Shown here piece by piece: positions 8,959 through 17,769 of a stretch of 64,000 bases of DNA. The stretch spans positions 107,825 through 171,824 of the forward strand of contig NZ_JACHFD010000012.1 of assembly GCF_014201715.1 (NCBI RefSeq). The letters run 5' to 3'. Made by a program: the position numbers and the translations under genes. The notes below the pieces were generated by a model. That model was not told the origin of the DNA, made no database searches, and saw only the letters and a program-made list of their open reading frames with translations. Positions within the stretch are counted from its first letter, which is position 1, and each line of letters begins with the position of its first letter. The DNA comes from Haloferula luteola. GTDB taxonomy: Bacteria > Verrucomicrobiota > Verrucomicrobiia > Verrucomicrobiales > Akkermansiaceae.

Positions 8959-11564
8959 GGGTTTTCCTCCTTCGCTCGCCGCAGTGTTTCCAGAGCTCGG
9001 GTCCTTGCCCGCAGGTCTTGCTCTTCCTGCACCATGCGCATGACCCGCAGCATGAACTCGAAATCTTCGTCTTCGTCAGATCCGCCGCCACCACCACCGC
9101 CTCCTCCACCCCCGGCCTCGTTGGAGGCGCCTTCCAACATTTTGGCCCATTCGCGCAGTTGATCGGACCATTGGTGAGACGACGAAGCGGCGAGGTAACC
9201 TTGGTTGCGCTCGATTTGTTGGCGGATGTTCTCCAGTTCGATCTGAATCCCTGAGTCCTGCATGGCTTCGAAGACTTTGCCGTAGTCAGGATTGGCGGTT
9301 CGGGTGAAAAAATGGCCGAGGTCTTCCTGAATCCAGCGGATCTCTGAGCCGGTAGCCGACTGTAGGCGGACGAGATCATCGCGTTCTCCAAGTTCAGCGG
9401 GGTCGAGTTCGTCGGGTCGCAGGCCGAAGCGTTCGAAGCCGGCGAGGGAGGTGCGGGTGATGCCCTCTTGGTCGCCAGCGGCTTTCTTCAGTCGGCTCAC
9501 GAAGGTGCTGGCCTCGAAGCGTTGATTGGCTTCGTTGGCCTCTTCGATGGTTTTGCGAATTTTCTCAAGGGCCTCCTTCTGGCGTTCGACGGCGTCGCTC
9601 ATGTCGCGTTCGGACTTTTCATCAGAGTTCTTGGCGTCACCTGCTTCGCCGAGTTTGCCGCTGACACCGGGGAGGTCTTGGTTGCCGAGTTCTCGCAGCG
9701 ATTCCATCATCTCACTCATCCGACGGAGAGTTTCCGGATCGATGGTGTCATTGCGTGCGCTGTCTTTCAGAAGCTCTTCGACTCGATCTCCGAGTTCTTT
9801 GAGGGCCTCGGCTTGGCGATCTTCCAATTGCTGCTGTGATTGGAGACGCAGGAGGTTTTCAGGGGTCCGGAGTTCAGTCGCGTCGAGCCGTTCGATGCGC
9901 TGATTTTCCTCGTAGAGACTGCGTTCCTTGCGGGCGAGGTCTTCCAGTTCACCCACGGTGCGGTCGAGGCGATTTTTGAGCATCTGAGCATGCTCGGCAG
10001 GTGTCAAAATATAGAGCGTCAGCGGCTGGGAATAGGTGCGTGTGCGACCAGGAAGATAGTCCGTGGACCAGGCCCGGAGGGTGAGCTTTTGCGGGGCGAT
10101 GCCGAGGGTGTCTGGGGAAAAGGCTACGGGAAGTCCTGCTCGTGTGAGATCGGGTGACCCTTGTTGCAGGGTGAGTTCGCCCGAGGCGGATTCGGCGTCT
10201 CCGGGACGGGTGGGTTCTCCTTGCCACTCCAGTCCGATGGATTGGAGGCCGAAATCATCGGCTGCGGAAACGGTGAAATCGATCGTTTCGGAAGGCAGCA
10301 TCGCACGGTTTCCGGAGAGGCCTTCGATGTAGACGATAGGGGCTTCGTCAGGAACCGCTTCGATTCGCAGTTCGAACCCAGGTGCCCCATCGAGACCGAG
10401 GGTATCCGTCCATTGCAATGGGATCTTCAAAGAGGTGGCGCCGACCTCGATCGACGGTGCGGTGGCCTTTGCCCCATCGAGTGTCATCGGTTGAGAGGGC
10501 GTGAGTTCAGGAGCTTCTCCAGAGCCGGCCTGAAGGGCGGAAATCGGGCCGGCGGAGGCTCGCACCAAGGCCCGGTCGGCCTCAACAGAAAGTTGCACGT
10601 TGGCCCCCTCGACGGCCCGGACGGTGCCGGTGGTGAGAACCTGGGATTCTTGTTCGCGCCGGAGATAGGTGGGAAATTCAATCACCGCCTGGCTGCGAAT
10701 CAGCGAGGGGCGAAGGGATGGGGTGACGAAGATCTTATGGATGGCATCGCCGACCTCGAGGCGCAGAAATCCGGGCTGAAGTTGGCCGGGGAATTCGAAG
10801 TGGTAACGCTGGCCGTGGAGGGACGTTTCCAGCGGATCTTGGGAGGCAAAGCGAGCACGAGCCGTCGGGGGCTGCCAGCGGCTGCCCGAGGCCAAATGGA
10901 GTTCAAGGGAGAAGGCTTCGCCTACGGGAACCGCAAGTTCACTCGGCAGGGCTTCAAGCTGGGTGAATGTGTATCGAGGGGTTTCAGAGAGGGGGAACAG
11001 CCATCGCTTGAGGGAATTCAATCCTGCTTCCGGAACCGCGATCAGGGCGATGCCGGCGATTAGAAACAACAGGATGACCGCCAGCGACCAGCGCTTGTGA
11101 CGGGAGAGCGGGAGCAGGTCGTCGAGTTTGCGGCGCTGGGTTTCTGCCGCTACTGCCTCCATGGCGGCGGCGCGCAGGCGCGGGGAAAGGGAGTCGTCGG
11201 ACTCAATCTGATTGGCTAAGTCAATGACACCCAGAAGACGATCGCCCAGTCCGGAATGCTTTTTGGCAATGAGGCGGGCGAGTTGGTCATGATCGCGATG
11301 GCGCCAGACCCAGCGGTGCAGCCAAATGGGTGCGAAAATCGCGGACAGCGAGGTGCCGGCGAGAAGAATGATCAAGCGACCCATAGGAGGGGTGGCCGAA
11401 AAGCGATCGATGGCGAAGACGATCAGAAACGACAGCAAAAGCCCGAAGATTCCTGCAAACACGGCCTCGGCGATCTTCGTGCGCCAGAGCTGCCGACGGT
11501 ATTCCTCCAGCTGCACACGGAGGGACTCCGGCAGTGGGGAGCGTGTCGGTTTCGGCTCAAGCAT
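8955..11564 (-). CDS. DUF4175-like membrane protein with long coiled-coil tail
   Basis: Protein of 869 residues. Membrane helices lie near residues 30-52, 62-82 and 160-182. A beta-rich region (about 195-525) resembles tandem Ig-like folds. Residues about 525-870 are Glu/Arg/Leu-rich helix with heptad character. A run of 11 glycines (about 816-827) followed by SDEDED separates the last helix from the rest. This layout matches DUF4175-type proteins encoded beside MoxR/DUF58/VWA genes in Planctomycetes and Verrucomicrobia, but those neighbours are absent here. It is first in the six-gene unit. The start at 11564 is the only ATG before the basic N terminus. Function unknown; inner-membrane anchoring with a large periplasmic part is inferred. 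Confidence 0.78.
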   Translation of the reverse strand: MLEPKPTRSPLPESLRVQLEEYRRQLWRTKIAEAVFAGIFGLLLSFLIVFAIDRFSATPPMGRLIILLAGTSLSAIFAPIWLHRWVWRHRDHDQLARLIAKKHSGLGDRLLGVIDLANQIESDDSLSPRLRAAAMEAVAAETQRRKLDDLLPLSRHKRWSLAVILLFLIAGIALIAVPEAGLNSLKRWLFPLSETPRYTFTQLEALPSELAVPVGEAFSLELHLASGSRWQPPTARARFASQDPLETSLHGQRYHFEFPGQLQPGFLRLEVGDAIHKIFVTPSLRPSLIRSQAVIEFPTYLRREQESQVLTTGTVRAVEGANVQLSVEADRALVRASAGPISALQAGSGEAPELTPSQPMTLDGAKATAPSIEVGATSLKIPLQWTDTLGLDGAPGFELRIEAVPDEAPIVYIEGLSGNRAMLPSETIDFTVSAADDFGLQSIGLEWQGEPTRPGDAESASGELTLQQGSPDLTRAGLPVAFSPDTLGIAPQKLTLRAWSTDYLPGRTRTYSQPLTLYILTPAEHAQMLKNRLDRTVGELEDLARKERSLYEENQRIERLDATELRTPENLLRLQSQQQLEDRQAEALKELGDRVEELLKDSARNDTIDPETLRRMSEMMESLRELGNQDLPGVSGKLGEAGDAKNSDEKSERDMSDAVERQKEALEKIRKTIEEANEANQRFEASTFVSRLKKAAGDQEGITRTSLAGFERFGLRPDELDPAELGERDDLVRLQSATGSEIRWIQEDLGHFFTRTANPDYGKVFEAMQDSGIQIELENIRQQIERNQGYLAASSSHQWSDQLREWAKMLEGASNEAGGGGGGGGGGGSDEDEDFEFMLRVMRMVQEEQDLRARTRALETLRRAKEENP

Positions 11565-11734
11565 GGGCAGGTGAAAGTCGGGTCAACCGGGTGTGCGGCA
11601 AACTCCCAGAGGAGTGGTCAGTTTGCCAGCGGAAATGAGATGGCGTGATTTTCAGGAGATTGAAGATGCAGAACGGGGGTTGACCGGGTAAAAGAAAGAA
11701 AGCGGAAGGTTCCGGCTGTCCCTTCGAGATTTCC

Positions 11735-12070
11735 ATGAACCCCTACGAAGCGTCTCGAGAAAGCATTTCGCAGACCGTGCTGGGCAAAGAGCTGCCGCCG
11801 AAGAGCCAACGGATGCTGCATTCCGTCAGGCTAGGATTGTTGATCGGGCAAGTTTTGCTCTCCTTTGTGGGGGGCTATGGGGTTGCCAAGGGCCGGGGGG
11901 ATGCCCTCCTGGCGGTGGCGATGGTGGGGGTATTCCTGATGCAAGTGCTGTTGGTTTGGATTCCTGGAAGAAAGGCTGTGGAGGGTTGGCAGATGTTAAG
12001 GTGGGCGACGGCGGTCTTTTTCATCACCTTTCTGGGTTGGGGAGCCGTGTCACCGCTCGGCATGGGGTGA
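11735..12070 (+). CDS. Small membrane protein, unknown
   Basis: Protein of 111 residues with a polar N terminus ([10 protein letters not shown]), then three hydrophobic stretches near 28-48, 55-75 and 86-108. It is divergent from the 869-residue gene (170 bp gap) and 74 bp before the molybdenum hydroxylase genes. The MNPYEAS-type start followed by several helices is common in small hypothetical membrane proteins of Planctomycetes and Verrucomicrobia. Function unknown; no link to the hydroxylase genes is shown by the sequence. Confidence 0.6.
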   Translation: MNPYEASRESISQTVLGKELPPKSQRMLHSVRLGLLIGQVLLSFVGGYGVAKGRGDALLAVAMVGVFLMQVLLVWIPGRKAVEGWQMLRWATAVFFITFLGWGAVSPLGMG

Positions 12071-12144
12071 ATTTTGTTCTCCTGAGGATTTCCGTTGAGC
12101 TTTCTCTGATCGATAGCAGGCTGCGGGGACCCTGGGAAAAGCAG

Positions 12145-12603
12145 ATGAAAACCTATGAGCTGAAGATCAACGGCGGGGTGCATAAGGCCGAAGTGGAGGA
12201 GGACACACCCATGCTGTGGGTGTTGCGGGACGCACTCGGGCTGATGGGCACGAAGTTCGGCTGTGGAGTCGGCCAATGTGGGGCTTGCACCATTCACCTG
12301 AATGGCCAAGCGGTGCGTTCCTGTACGCTGCCGGTGGAATCCGTGGGGAATGCAGAGGTGACGACCATTGAAGGTTTGGCGGAGGAGGGTGAGCTGACGC
12401 CTCTGCAGGCGGCTTGGTGTGAGCACGATGTGGCTCAATGTGGATACTGTCAGGCCGGGCAGATCATGAGTGCGGCCGCGCTTCTCAAGGCCCATCCTCA
12501 TCCTGAGGATTCCCAAATTGACGAGGCCATGGCGGGGAATTTCTGCCGTTGCGCCACCTATGCTCGCATTCGTGAAGCCATTCATACTGCTGCCGCTCGA
12601 TGA
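12145..12603 (+). CDS. iorA: (2Fe-2S)-binding subunit of an isoquinoline 1-oxidoreductase-type molybdenum hydroxylase
   Basis: Protein of 152 residues from the ATG at 12145, which matches family N termini; the frame stays open upstream to 11956 but that part overlaps the preceding gene. The plant-type cluster ligands are in [17 protein letters not shown] and a later Cys near residue 60. The second cluster ligands are [10 protein letters not shown] and GNFCRCATY. The protein carries electrons from the Mo site to an acceptor. Its stop overlaps the start of the large subunit gene by ATGA, and the two should form one heterodimer. No FAD subunit is encoded nearby, as expected for the isoquinoline-oxidoreductase branch. 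The substrate cannot be deduced. Confidence 0.9.
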   Translation: MKTYELKINGGVHKAEVEEDTPMLWVLRDALGLMGTKFGCGVGQCGACTIHLNGQAVRSCTLPVESVGNAEVTTIEGLAEEGELTPLQAAWCEHDVAQCGYCQAGQIMSAAALLKAHPHPEDSQIDEAMAGNFCRCATYARIREAIHTAAAR

Positions 12604-14747
12604 ACACGCTGGATCGTAGAAGCTTTTTCAAAGTGTCGGCTTTGGCCGGAGGTGGATTTTTTTTGGTGAGTGGGCTGCGGGCGGAAACCGAGCCGGAGCT
12701 TCGTGACTTCTCGCCTAGCGCCTTCATTCGCCTCACTCCGGATGGCCGGGTCACCATCATGGCTCACAAGCCCGAAATCGGGCAGGGGGTAAAGACCTCG
12801 CTGCCCATGATCGTGGCCGAGGAGATGGAGGTGCCGTGGGAAATGGTGACGGTGGAGCAGGCCCCCATCAATCCGGCTTACGGCGGGCAAACGGCGGGAG
12901 GGAGCACCTCGGTTCCGAGTAGCTACGAGCGCCTTCGGAAACTAGGGGCGGTCGCCAAAACGATGTTGATTGCGGCTGCCGCGGAGGCGTGGAAAGTTTC
13001 TCCTACGGAGTGCCACGCGGAGGCGGGAGAGGTGGTGCACGGTGCGAGTGGTCGCAAACGATCGTATGGTGAGTTGGCACTTTCAGCCGCCCGCCAACCT
13101 GTCCCTGCTGAGGATTCAGTGGTGCTGAAAGATCCGAAGGATTTCAAGATCCTGGGTCGCCGCATCGGCGGTGTCGACAATCGGGCGATCGTGACGGGGC
13201 AACCCCTGTTCGGCCTCGATCAAGTGCAGCCCGGAATGCTCCACGCATGTTTCCTGCGCTGCCCCGTATCGGGCGGGAAGGTGAAATCCGCCAATCTGGC
13301 AGAGGTGGCGGCCCTGCCGGGAGTTCACAAAGTATTCGAAGTCGAAGGCTCGGGGGACCGCTATGGACTTTATCCGGGAATCGCAGTGGTGGCCGATTCG
13401 ACCTGGAGGGCGATCAAGGCCCTGCGGGCCTTGAAAGTGGAGTGGGACGATGGTGGCCATGGCGAAGAAAGCTCCGCTGCGCATGCCGCTAGGGCAACTG
13501 AGCTGATGAAAGGAGCTGGTGCCGCGCGACTCTCCGAGCGAGGTCAACCGGAGTTTTCCGAGGGGTCTCTGGATGTGGTCTATTCGTATCCGCATTTGGC
13601 CCACAACACGTTGGAGCCCCAGAATTGCACCGCGGTGTTTCGAAATGGGGAGTTCGAGTTCTGGGCGCCCACTCAAAATGGGGGAAGCGCCATCGATGCA
13701 GTGGCCCGGCAGTTCGGCGTGCCCAAGGAAAATGTGAAGATCCATCTGACTCGCATCGGGGGTGGTTTTGGACGGCGCTTGATGGTTGATTCGATGGTCG
13801 AATGCGCAGCGATCGCTCGGCAAATCGAAGGGATTCCCGTGAAGTTGACGTGGACTCGCGAGCAAGATCTGGCCCAGGATTACTACCGGCCGGGAGCTTG
13901 GCATCGGTTCCGTGGAGCCGTGGATGTCGAGGGCAAGCTATCGTCGTGGGCCGATCATTTTGTGACCTTCGGGCTCCATAGTGACCAGCGGCCGGGCAAT
14001 GGTGCCGGGATCGGAGGCGATGAATTTCCGGCCCATTTCGTGCCGAATTTTCAACTCGAACAAACCGTGATGCCCAGCAACCTGCCTCTTGGTTGGTGGC
14101 GGGCCCCAGGTTCCTGCGGACTCGCGTTTGCCATCCAAGGATTCTTGGACGAGATGGCCCATGCGGCCGGAAAAGATCCCTTGGATTTCAAGCTCGAGCT
14201 TTTGGGCGATCAGGAGGAAGTCCACGGGTATCACGTGCTGAGGATGAAAGGTGCGTTGCGCGCAGCAGCGGAAAAGGCAGGCTGGGGGAGATCACTCCCG
14301 AAGGGGAGCGGTCAGGGCATTGCCTTCCACTACAGTCATCGGGGATACGTGGCCGTGGTTGCCGAGGTGACGGTGAGCCCGGATGGTAAACTCTCGGTGG
14401 ATCGACTGATTGCGGGGGTCGATGTCGGGCCCGTACTCAATCCGAGTGGAGCGGAGAATCAGGTGCATGGATCGATGCTGGATGGCCTCAGTGCGGCGTG
14501 GTTTCAGCAGGTGAAGATCGAGGCCGGCTCGGTCGCGAATGCCTCCTTTGCGGCCTACCCAGTATTGCGCATGCCGGATGCGGCGCGGGTGGAATCCGTT
14601 TTCGTGAACTCCCCGTTTTCGCCAACCGGACTCGGCGAGCCTGCATTGCCTCCTACTGCCCCGGCGGTGTGCAATGCGATCTTTGCCGCGACGGGGAAAC
14701 GCGTTCGTGATCTTCCCTTGCAGGGGCAGGATCTTCGCTGGTCTTGA
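12600..14747 (+). CDS. iorB: Molybdopterin-binding large subunit of an isoquinoline 1-oxidoreductase-type hydroxylase
   Basis: Protein of 715 residues. The N terminus [19 protein letters not shown] is Tat-signal-like (DRRSFFK then a hydrophobic run), so the folded enzyme is probably exported. Mo-cofactor contacts are visible as IGGGFGRR near residue 388 and the active-site region [13 protein letters not shown] near 680, which carries the Glu of the xanthine-oxidase family. The length fits IorB-like proteins, which are single-chain duplications of the usual Mo domains. It follows iorA with an ATGA overlap and precedes xdhC and mocA, which serve cofactor maturation. The reaction is likely oxidation of an aldehyde or N-heterocycle; the exact substrate is unknown. 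Confidence 0.88.
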   Translation: MNTLDRRSFFKVSALAGGGFFLVSGLRAETEPELRDFSPSAFIRLTPDGRVTIMAHKPEIGQGVKTSLPMIVAEEMEVPWEMVTVEQAPINPAYGGQTAGGSTSVPSSYERLRKLGAVAKTMLIAAAAEAWKVSPTECHAEAGEVVHGASGRKRSYGELALSAARQPVPAEDSVVLKDPKDFKILGRRIGGVDNRAIVTGQPLFGLDQVQPGMLHACFLRCPVSGGKVKSANLAEVAALPGVHKVFEVEGSGDRYGLYPGIAVVADSTWRAIKALRALKVEWDDGGHGEESSAAHAARATELMKGAGAARLSERGQPEFSEGSLDVVYSYPHLAHNTLEPQNCTAVFRNGEFEFWAPTQNGGSAIDAVARQFGVPKENVKIHLTRIGGGFGRRLMVDSMVECAAIARQIEGIPVKLTWTREQDLAQDYYRPGAWHRFRGAVDVEGKLSSWADHFVTFGLHSDQRPGNGAGIGGDEFPAHFVPNFQLEQTVMPSNLPLGWWRAPGSCGLAFAIQGFLDEMAHAAGKDPLDFKLELLGDQEEVHGYHVLRMKGALRAAAEKAGWGRSLPKGSGQGIAFHYSHRGYVAVVAEVTVSPDGKLSVDRLIAGVDVGPVLNPSGAENQVHGSMLDGLSAAWFQQVKIEAGSVANASFAAYPVLRMPDAARVESVFVNSPFSPTGLGEPALPPTAPAVCNAIFAATGKRVRDLPLQGQDLRWS

Positions 14748-14774
14748 GGAGCCCCTCGGTGTTTGCGCTTCGTC

Positions 14775-15710
14775 ATGAACCACGATTGGACTCTCCTCAG
14801 CGCCTTTATCCGAAGGCATGCTCACGAGCCTCTGGCGATGGTGACGTTGGTGTCTCGGGAGGGAGCCAGCTATCGTCAGCCGGGTGCTCGGATGTTGGTT
14901 TCAGCAAGGGGCGAAAGAGTGGGTTCGTTGAGTGGTGGATGCTTGGAGGAAGGTCTTGCCGAAGTTGCCCTACGGGTTCTGTTAACGGGAGAAGTGCGGA
15001 AGGAACGCATCGACACCCGGCCGCACTTTGGCTGTCCAGGGGTACTCGAATTCCTGCTAGAGCGCGTTGAGCCCCGGGGGCTTTTCGAGTGCGTGTTGCG
15101 GAAGTTGCAGCATCGGGAAACATTTGAGGTCACCACGGGTCCCCGAGGAACGGTGGTGGGGCGCGCGGCGGGTTTCGTTGAAAAAGTCGGGCCTGCGCCG
15201 CGTTTGTTGGTGGTCGGTTGGACCTCGGATCAGGAACCCCTTTTTCAACTGGCTGCTGTGTTAGGGTGGGAATGTCATCGATTGATCCGCGATGCCCGGA
15301 TGGAAGTGCCATTGGTCGCAGAAGAGCACGTGAGGGTCGGAGTTGCGGACGAGTTGATCCGTCATTTTCCACCGGATTCGATGACGGCGGTGCTGGTGAT
15401 GAGTCATCATTTGGCAACGGATCTCGGCTATTTGCGGGCGGCATTTGGGGCAGGCTATGGTTATGTGGGTTTGCTGGGTTCGAGGCGTCGACGTGAAAGT
15501 CTTCTGGCTGAGCTGGGAGAATCGGGGGCTTTGGACGACGAACGGGCAATCGAGCGATTTCATGCTCCGGCCGGTCTTGATCTTGGTGCGGGGCACCCGG
15601 CGACGATCGCACTTGCGATCCTCGCCGAAGTGCAGGCGGTTTTTGCCGGCCACGATGGCGGGTTTTTGAGAGATCGCATGGGCTCAATTCATCGGGTGGT
15701 GGGAGCATGA
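14775..15710 (+). CDS. XdhC family molybdenum-cofactor insertion/sulfuration factor
   Basis: Protein of 311 residues from the ATG at 14775. A TTG at 14763 has a better-placed GAGGAG (about 11 nt upstream) and would add four residues, so the start is uncertain. The N-terminal XdhC_CoxI motif GSLSGGCLEEGL lies near residue 50 and EGASYRQPGARM precedes it. The C-terminal Rossmann part has LLVVGW, then VGLLGSRRRRESLL and the family end motif GAGHPATIALAILAEV. XdhC proteins bind the Mo cofactor and help load xanthine-oxidase-family enzymes. Downstream of iorB by 27 bp and overlapping mocA by ATGA, it most likely serves IorAB. Confidence 0.87.
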   Translation: MNHDWTLLSAFIRRHAHEPLAMVTLVSREGASYRQPGARMLVSARGERVGSLSGGCLEEGLAEVALRVLLTGEVRKERIDTRPHFGCPGVLEFLLERVEPRGLFECVLRKLQHRETFEVTTGPRGTVVGRAAGFVEKVGPAPRLLVVGWTSDQEPLFQLAAVLGWECHRLIRDARMEVPLVAEEHVRVGVADELIRHFPPDSMTAVLVMSHHLATDLGYLRAAFGAGYGYVGLLGSRRRRESLLAELGESGALDDERAIERFHAPAGLDLGAGHPATIALAILAEVQAVFAGHDGGFLRDRMGSIHRVVGA

Positions 15711-16336
15711 GAATCGGTGCGATGGTTCTGGCTGCAGGTGCTTCCCGACGGTTTGGCCAGCCAAAGCCGTTGCTCATGTTGGATGGTGAAAACCTGGCTC
15801 AGAGGACATGCCGAGTGGCTCTTGAGGCGGATGGTTCGCCGGTCGTCTTGATGCTGGGAGCTCGTGCCGAGGAGGTGCTCCAGGCTGGCACGCCGAGCGG
15901 CGTTCGAGTGCATGTTCACTCCGGTTGGGCCGAAGGGATGGGAGGGACCATCGCCGCGGGCATGGACGGCCTCACGACCGATCCCCTCGACGCAGTGATG
16001 CTCCTTTTGGCGGATCAGCCAGCGATCGATGCATCCTGTTTGCGTCGGTTGGTGTTGGCTTACGAAAGGGGGGCATCGATTGTCATCAGCGACTCAGGCA
16101 GATCCTGGGGGCCGCCGGCATTGTTTGCTCGTCGACATTTTCGAGCCCTGCGGGCATTGAAGGGAGATCAAGGTGCCAAGGCGATCGTGCAAGAGAATCC
16201 CACCGATCGTGCCGTGCTTGCCATGCCTGAAGCGGCCTGGGACGTGGATGAACCTGACCGGTGGCAGGCGTTCCTCGTTTCACGGGGCATGGGGTGGGGG
16301 AATCGTCCCTGCGAGTCGATGGGAGTCGAACCTTAG
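15707..16336 (+). CDS. mocA: MocA-like molybdenum cofactor cytidylyltransferase
   Basis: Protein of 209 residues. The nucleotidyltransferase signature LAAGASRRFGQPKPLL lies near residue 9 and the metal-binding LLADQP near 103; GPPALFARRHF and the end region fit the MobA/MocA fold. MocA adds CMP to molybdopterin to make the cytosine-dinucleotide cofactor used by xanthine-oxidase-family enzymes, which matches the IorAB proteins encoded upstream. The ATGA overlap with xdhC ties the two genes into one operon. It is the last gene before the IS630 element, whose left end lies 165 bp downstream. Confidence 0.85.
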   Translation: MRIGAMVLAAGASRRFGQPKPLLMLDGENLAQRTCRVALEADGSPVVLMLGARAEEVLQAGTPSGVRVHVHSGWAEGMGGTIAAGMDGLTTDPLDAVMLLLADQPAIDASCLRRLVLAYERGASIVISDSGRSWGPPALFARRHFRALRALKGDQGAKAIVQENPTDRAVLAMPEAAWDVDEPDRWQAFLVSRGMGWGNRPCESMGVEP

Positions 16337-16508
16337 CCGGCCATCAAGTATGGCGCCTGGCCTGCCATTTTCATAAAAGCACCATGGCAATCCATGCGCA
16401 GAGGAGGCTGCCCGCGATCCGCCATGAATGTTCTTCGTTGGGGAGCTAAGCGGAGTCAGATGAATTTCTGGGACGTTCGGGAATCGGAGTGCGGAGCAAT
16501 AGAGTATT

Positions 16509-16976
16509 TCAAATAAACCCGTAGCCACAATAGGCAAACCCATGGGCGGCGTCCTTGGCGGTAACACGGGACAGGGCTTTCTCGATCTCCAGCAGCAACT
16601 GGTCGTTGTCTAGGGCCTCAGCTCCACGGAGCAGGTTCTTCACTTTGCTCCACATCAACTCGATCGGATTGAGGTCGGGAGAATACGGCGGCAGGAAACG
16701 CACCTCCACATCGCGGGCGGCGAGCATTTCAAGCGCGCGTGAATCCTTTTGTGCGCTGAGGTTGTCCATCACCAGGATGTCGCCGGGTTTGAGGGACGGC
16801 AGCAGGACCTCCTTCACGTAGGCTCGAAACACCTCGGCGTTGGTAGCGCCTGTCATGCAGGCGGTGCTGCCGTCGATACACACCGCGCCGATCATCGTGG
16901 TGGTCCGCCAGCGGCCGCAAGGCGCGCTGGCGTGGAGCCGCCTGCCGCGCGCGCAGCGGCCGCGCAAACGGGTCAT
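16509..16976 (-). CDS. IS630 transposase, second frame (orfB, catalytic DDE domain)
   Basis: 155 residues from the first ATG in this frame (16976), but the frame is open back to the slip site near 17104, and the upstream part holds the first catalytic Asp (GRLVFLDESAAKTNM). The second Asp is in DILVMDNLSAQK and the Glu in PYSPDLNPIELMWSKVK, so the complete DDE triad is present only in the -1 frameshift fusion of about 310 residues (17440 to 16509). An independent protein started at 16976 would lack the first Asp. The transposase cuts and joins the element ends at TA. Confidence 0.88.
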   Translation of the reverse strand: MTRLRGRCARGRRLHASAPCGRWRTTTMIGAVCIDGSTACMTGATNAEVFRAYVKEVLLPSLKPGDILVMDNLSAQKDSRALEMLAARDVEVRFLPPYSPDLNPIELMWSKVKNLLRGAEALDNDQLLLEIEKALSRVTAKDAAHGFAYCGYGFI

Positions 16977-17440
16977 GTTCGTTTTTGCCGCCGATTCGTC
17001 GAGGAAGACGAGCCGCCCGGGTTCGAGACCGCCCTGCGCTCTTTTCCACCTGCGGCGGTCTCGAGCGACATCCTCGCGGTCCTGTTCGGCAGCGCGGAGC
17101 GTCTTTTTTTATATGTCAGTCCCATGCCGGAGAGCGTGTAGTGGATTGCCAGCACGCTGCATTCCAGACCCGCCGCGGCGCGGATCTCCTCGAGTGTCAG
17201 GTCCGGATTCTCGACGAGTAGCGCCTTCATCATGCGGCGGTGCGAAGCCTCGATCTTCGGCTTGCGCCCGCTGCGGTGGTGCTGCGGCGCGATGTCTCCG
17301 GTATGGCGCCTTTGCTGGAGGAGCTTCTTGACCATTCCAAGCGAAACTTCGAAACGCTGGGCCACTTGGTCGCGCGTGACATCCCCGCGGTCGTAGGCCT
17401 TGAGGATTCTTTCGCGCAGGTCGATCGAGAGCGTTGCCAA
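16973..17440 (-). CDS. IS630 transposase, first frame (orfA, DNA-binding)
   Basis: 155 residues as read in frame. Residues about 1-60 form the helix-turn-helix region (LRERILKAYDRGDVTRDQVA, then GMVKKLLQQRR), and about 60-105 a second winged-helix-type DNA-binding part with ENPDLTLEEIRA. The homologous sequence ends at LTYKK, where an A7G run (minus strand, about 17104-17110) occurs; after it the frame gives unrelated Arg/Ser-rich sequence to the stop. A -1 slip there continues in orfB as KKTLRAAEQDREDVARD, which is typical IS630 sequence. The residues after the A-run in this frame are therefore probably not functional. Confidence 0.85.
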   Translation of the reverse strand: MATLSIDLRERILKAYDRGDVTRDQVAQRFEVSLGMVKKLLQQRRHTGDIAPQHHRSGRKPKIEASHRRMMKALLVENPDLTLEEIRAAAGLECSVLAIHYTLSGMGLTYKKRRSALPNRTARMSLETAAGGKERRAVSNPGGSSSSTNRRQKRT

Positions 17441-17497
17441 ACCTAGAGTGTATCAGAACGTATCTCACACGGCTACGGTAATAGTTAAAATGCTCTA

Positions 17498-17769
17498 GGC
17501 GAATTTTTGCGAGGGGGTGGTCAAAAACTCTGCTACCTCGGAAGCACCCACATGGAGTCGTCCAATGTCGCTCTTGCCCGAGGTTACGACGGGTTCATTT
17601 TTCCGGGCCTCGTCACCATCGAAAACGTCCGCCTTGAGCCGATCGGATGGGGCGAGTTCAGGAGCATCGTGAGCCCTTATCGCGCCGTGTCGTTTGCAAA
17701 GACGCCGGAATGGAGCTTCCTTCTCCGATGGGGTTTCCGCCGGTTGGTGATCGCTTGCGAAATTCCGAA
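17498..17769. other. Right flank of the IS element, no firm gene
   Basis: This is the stretch between the IS right end and the end of the MBL hydrolase gene. A plus-strand frame from an ATG at 17552 gives about 73 plausible residues (YDGFIFPGLVTIENVRLEP, WGEFRSIVSPYRAV) before it runs antisense into the MBL gene. It could be a remnant of a gene displaced by the insertion. There is no recognisable domain and no ribosome site that decides the matter. Confidence 0.3.

Larger units (their letters stand above)
16502..17495 (-). mobile_element. Complete IS630-family insertion sequence (994 bp)
   Basis: Two overlapping transposase frames on the minus strand are bounded by imperfect inverted repeats. 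The left repeat (16501-16526) and the right one (17471-17496, reverse complement) match at 20 of 26 positions and share the inner block CCGTAGCC. The element is flanked by TA on each side (16500-16501 and 17496-17497), the target duplication known for IS630/Tc1-mariner elements. The orfB stop codon lies inside the left repeat. Both ends and the DDE residues appear intact, so the copy may be active. It sits between mocA and the MBL hydrolase gene, and no clearly interrupted gene is seen. Confidence 0.92.

Noticed and set aside
12100..12144. Earlier start for iorA at 11956
   Set aside because: It would overlap the membrane-protein gene and add 63 residues not found in the family; the ATG at 12145 gives the typical N terminus.
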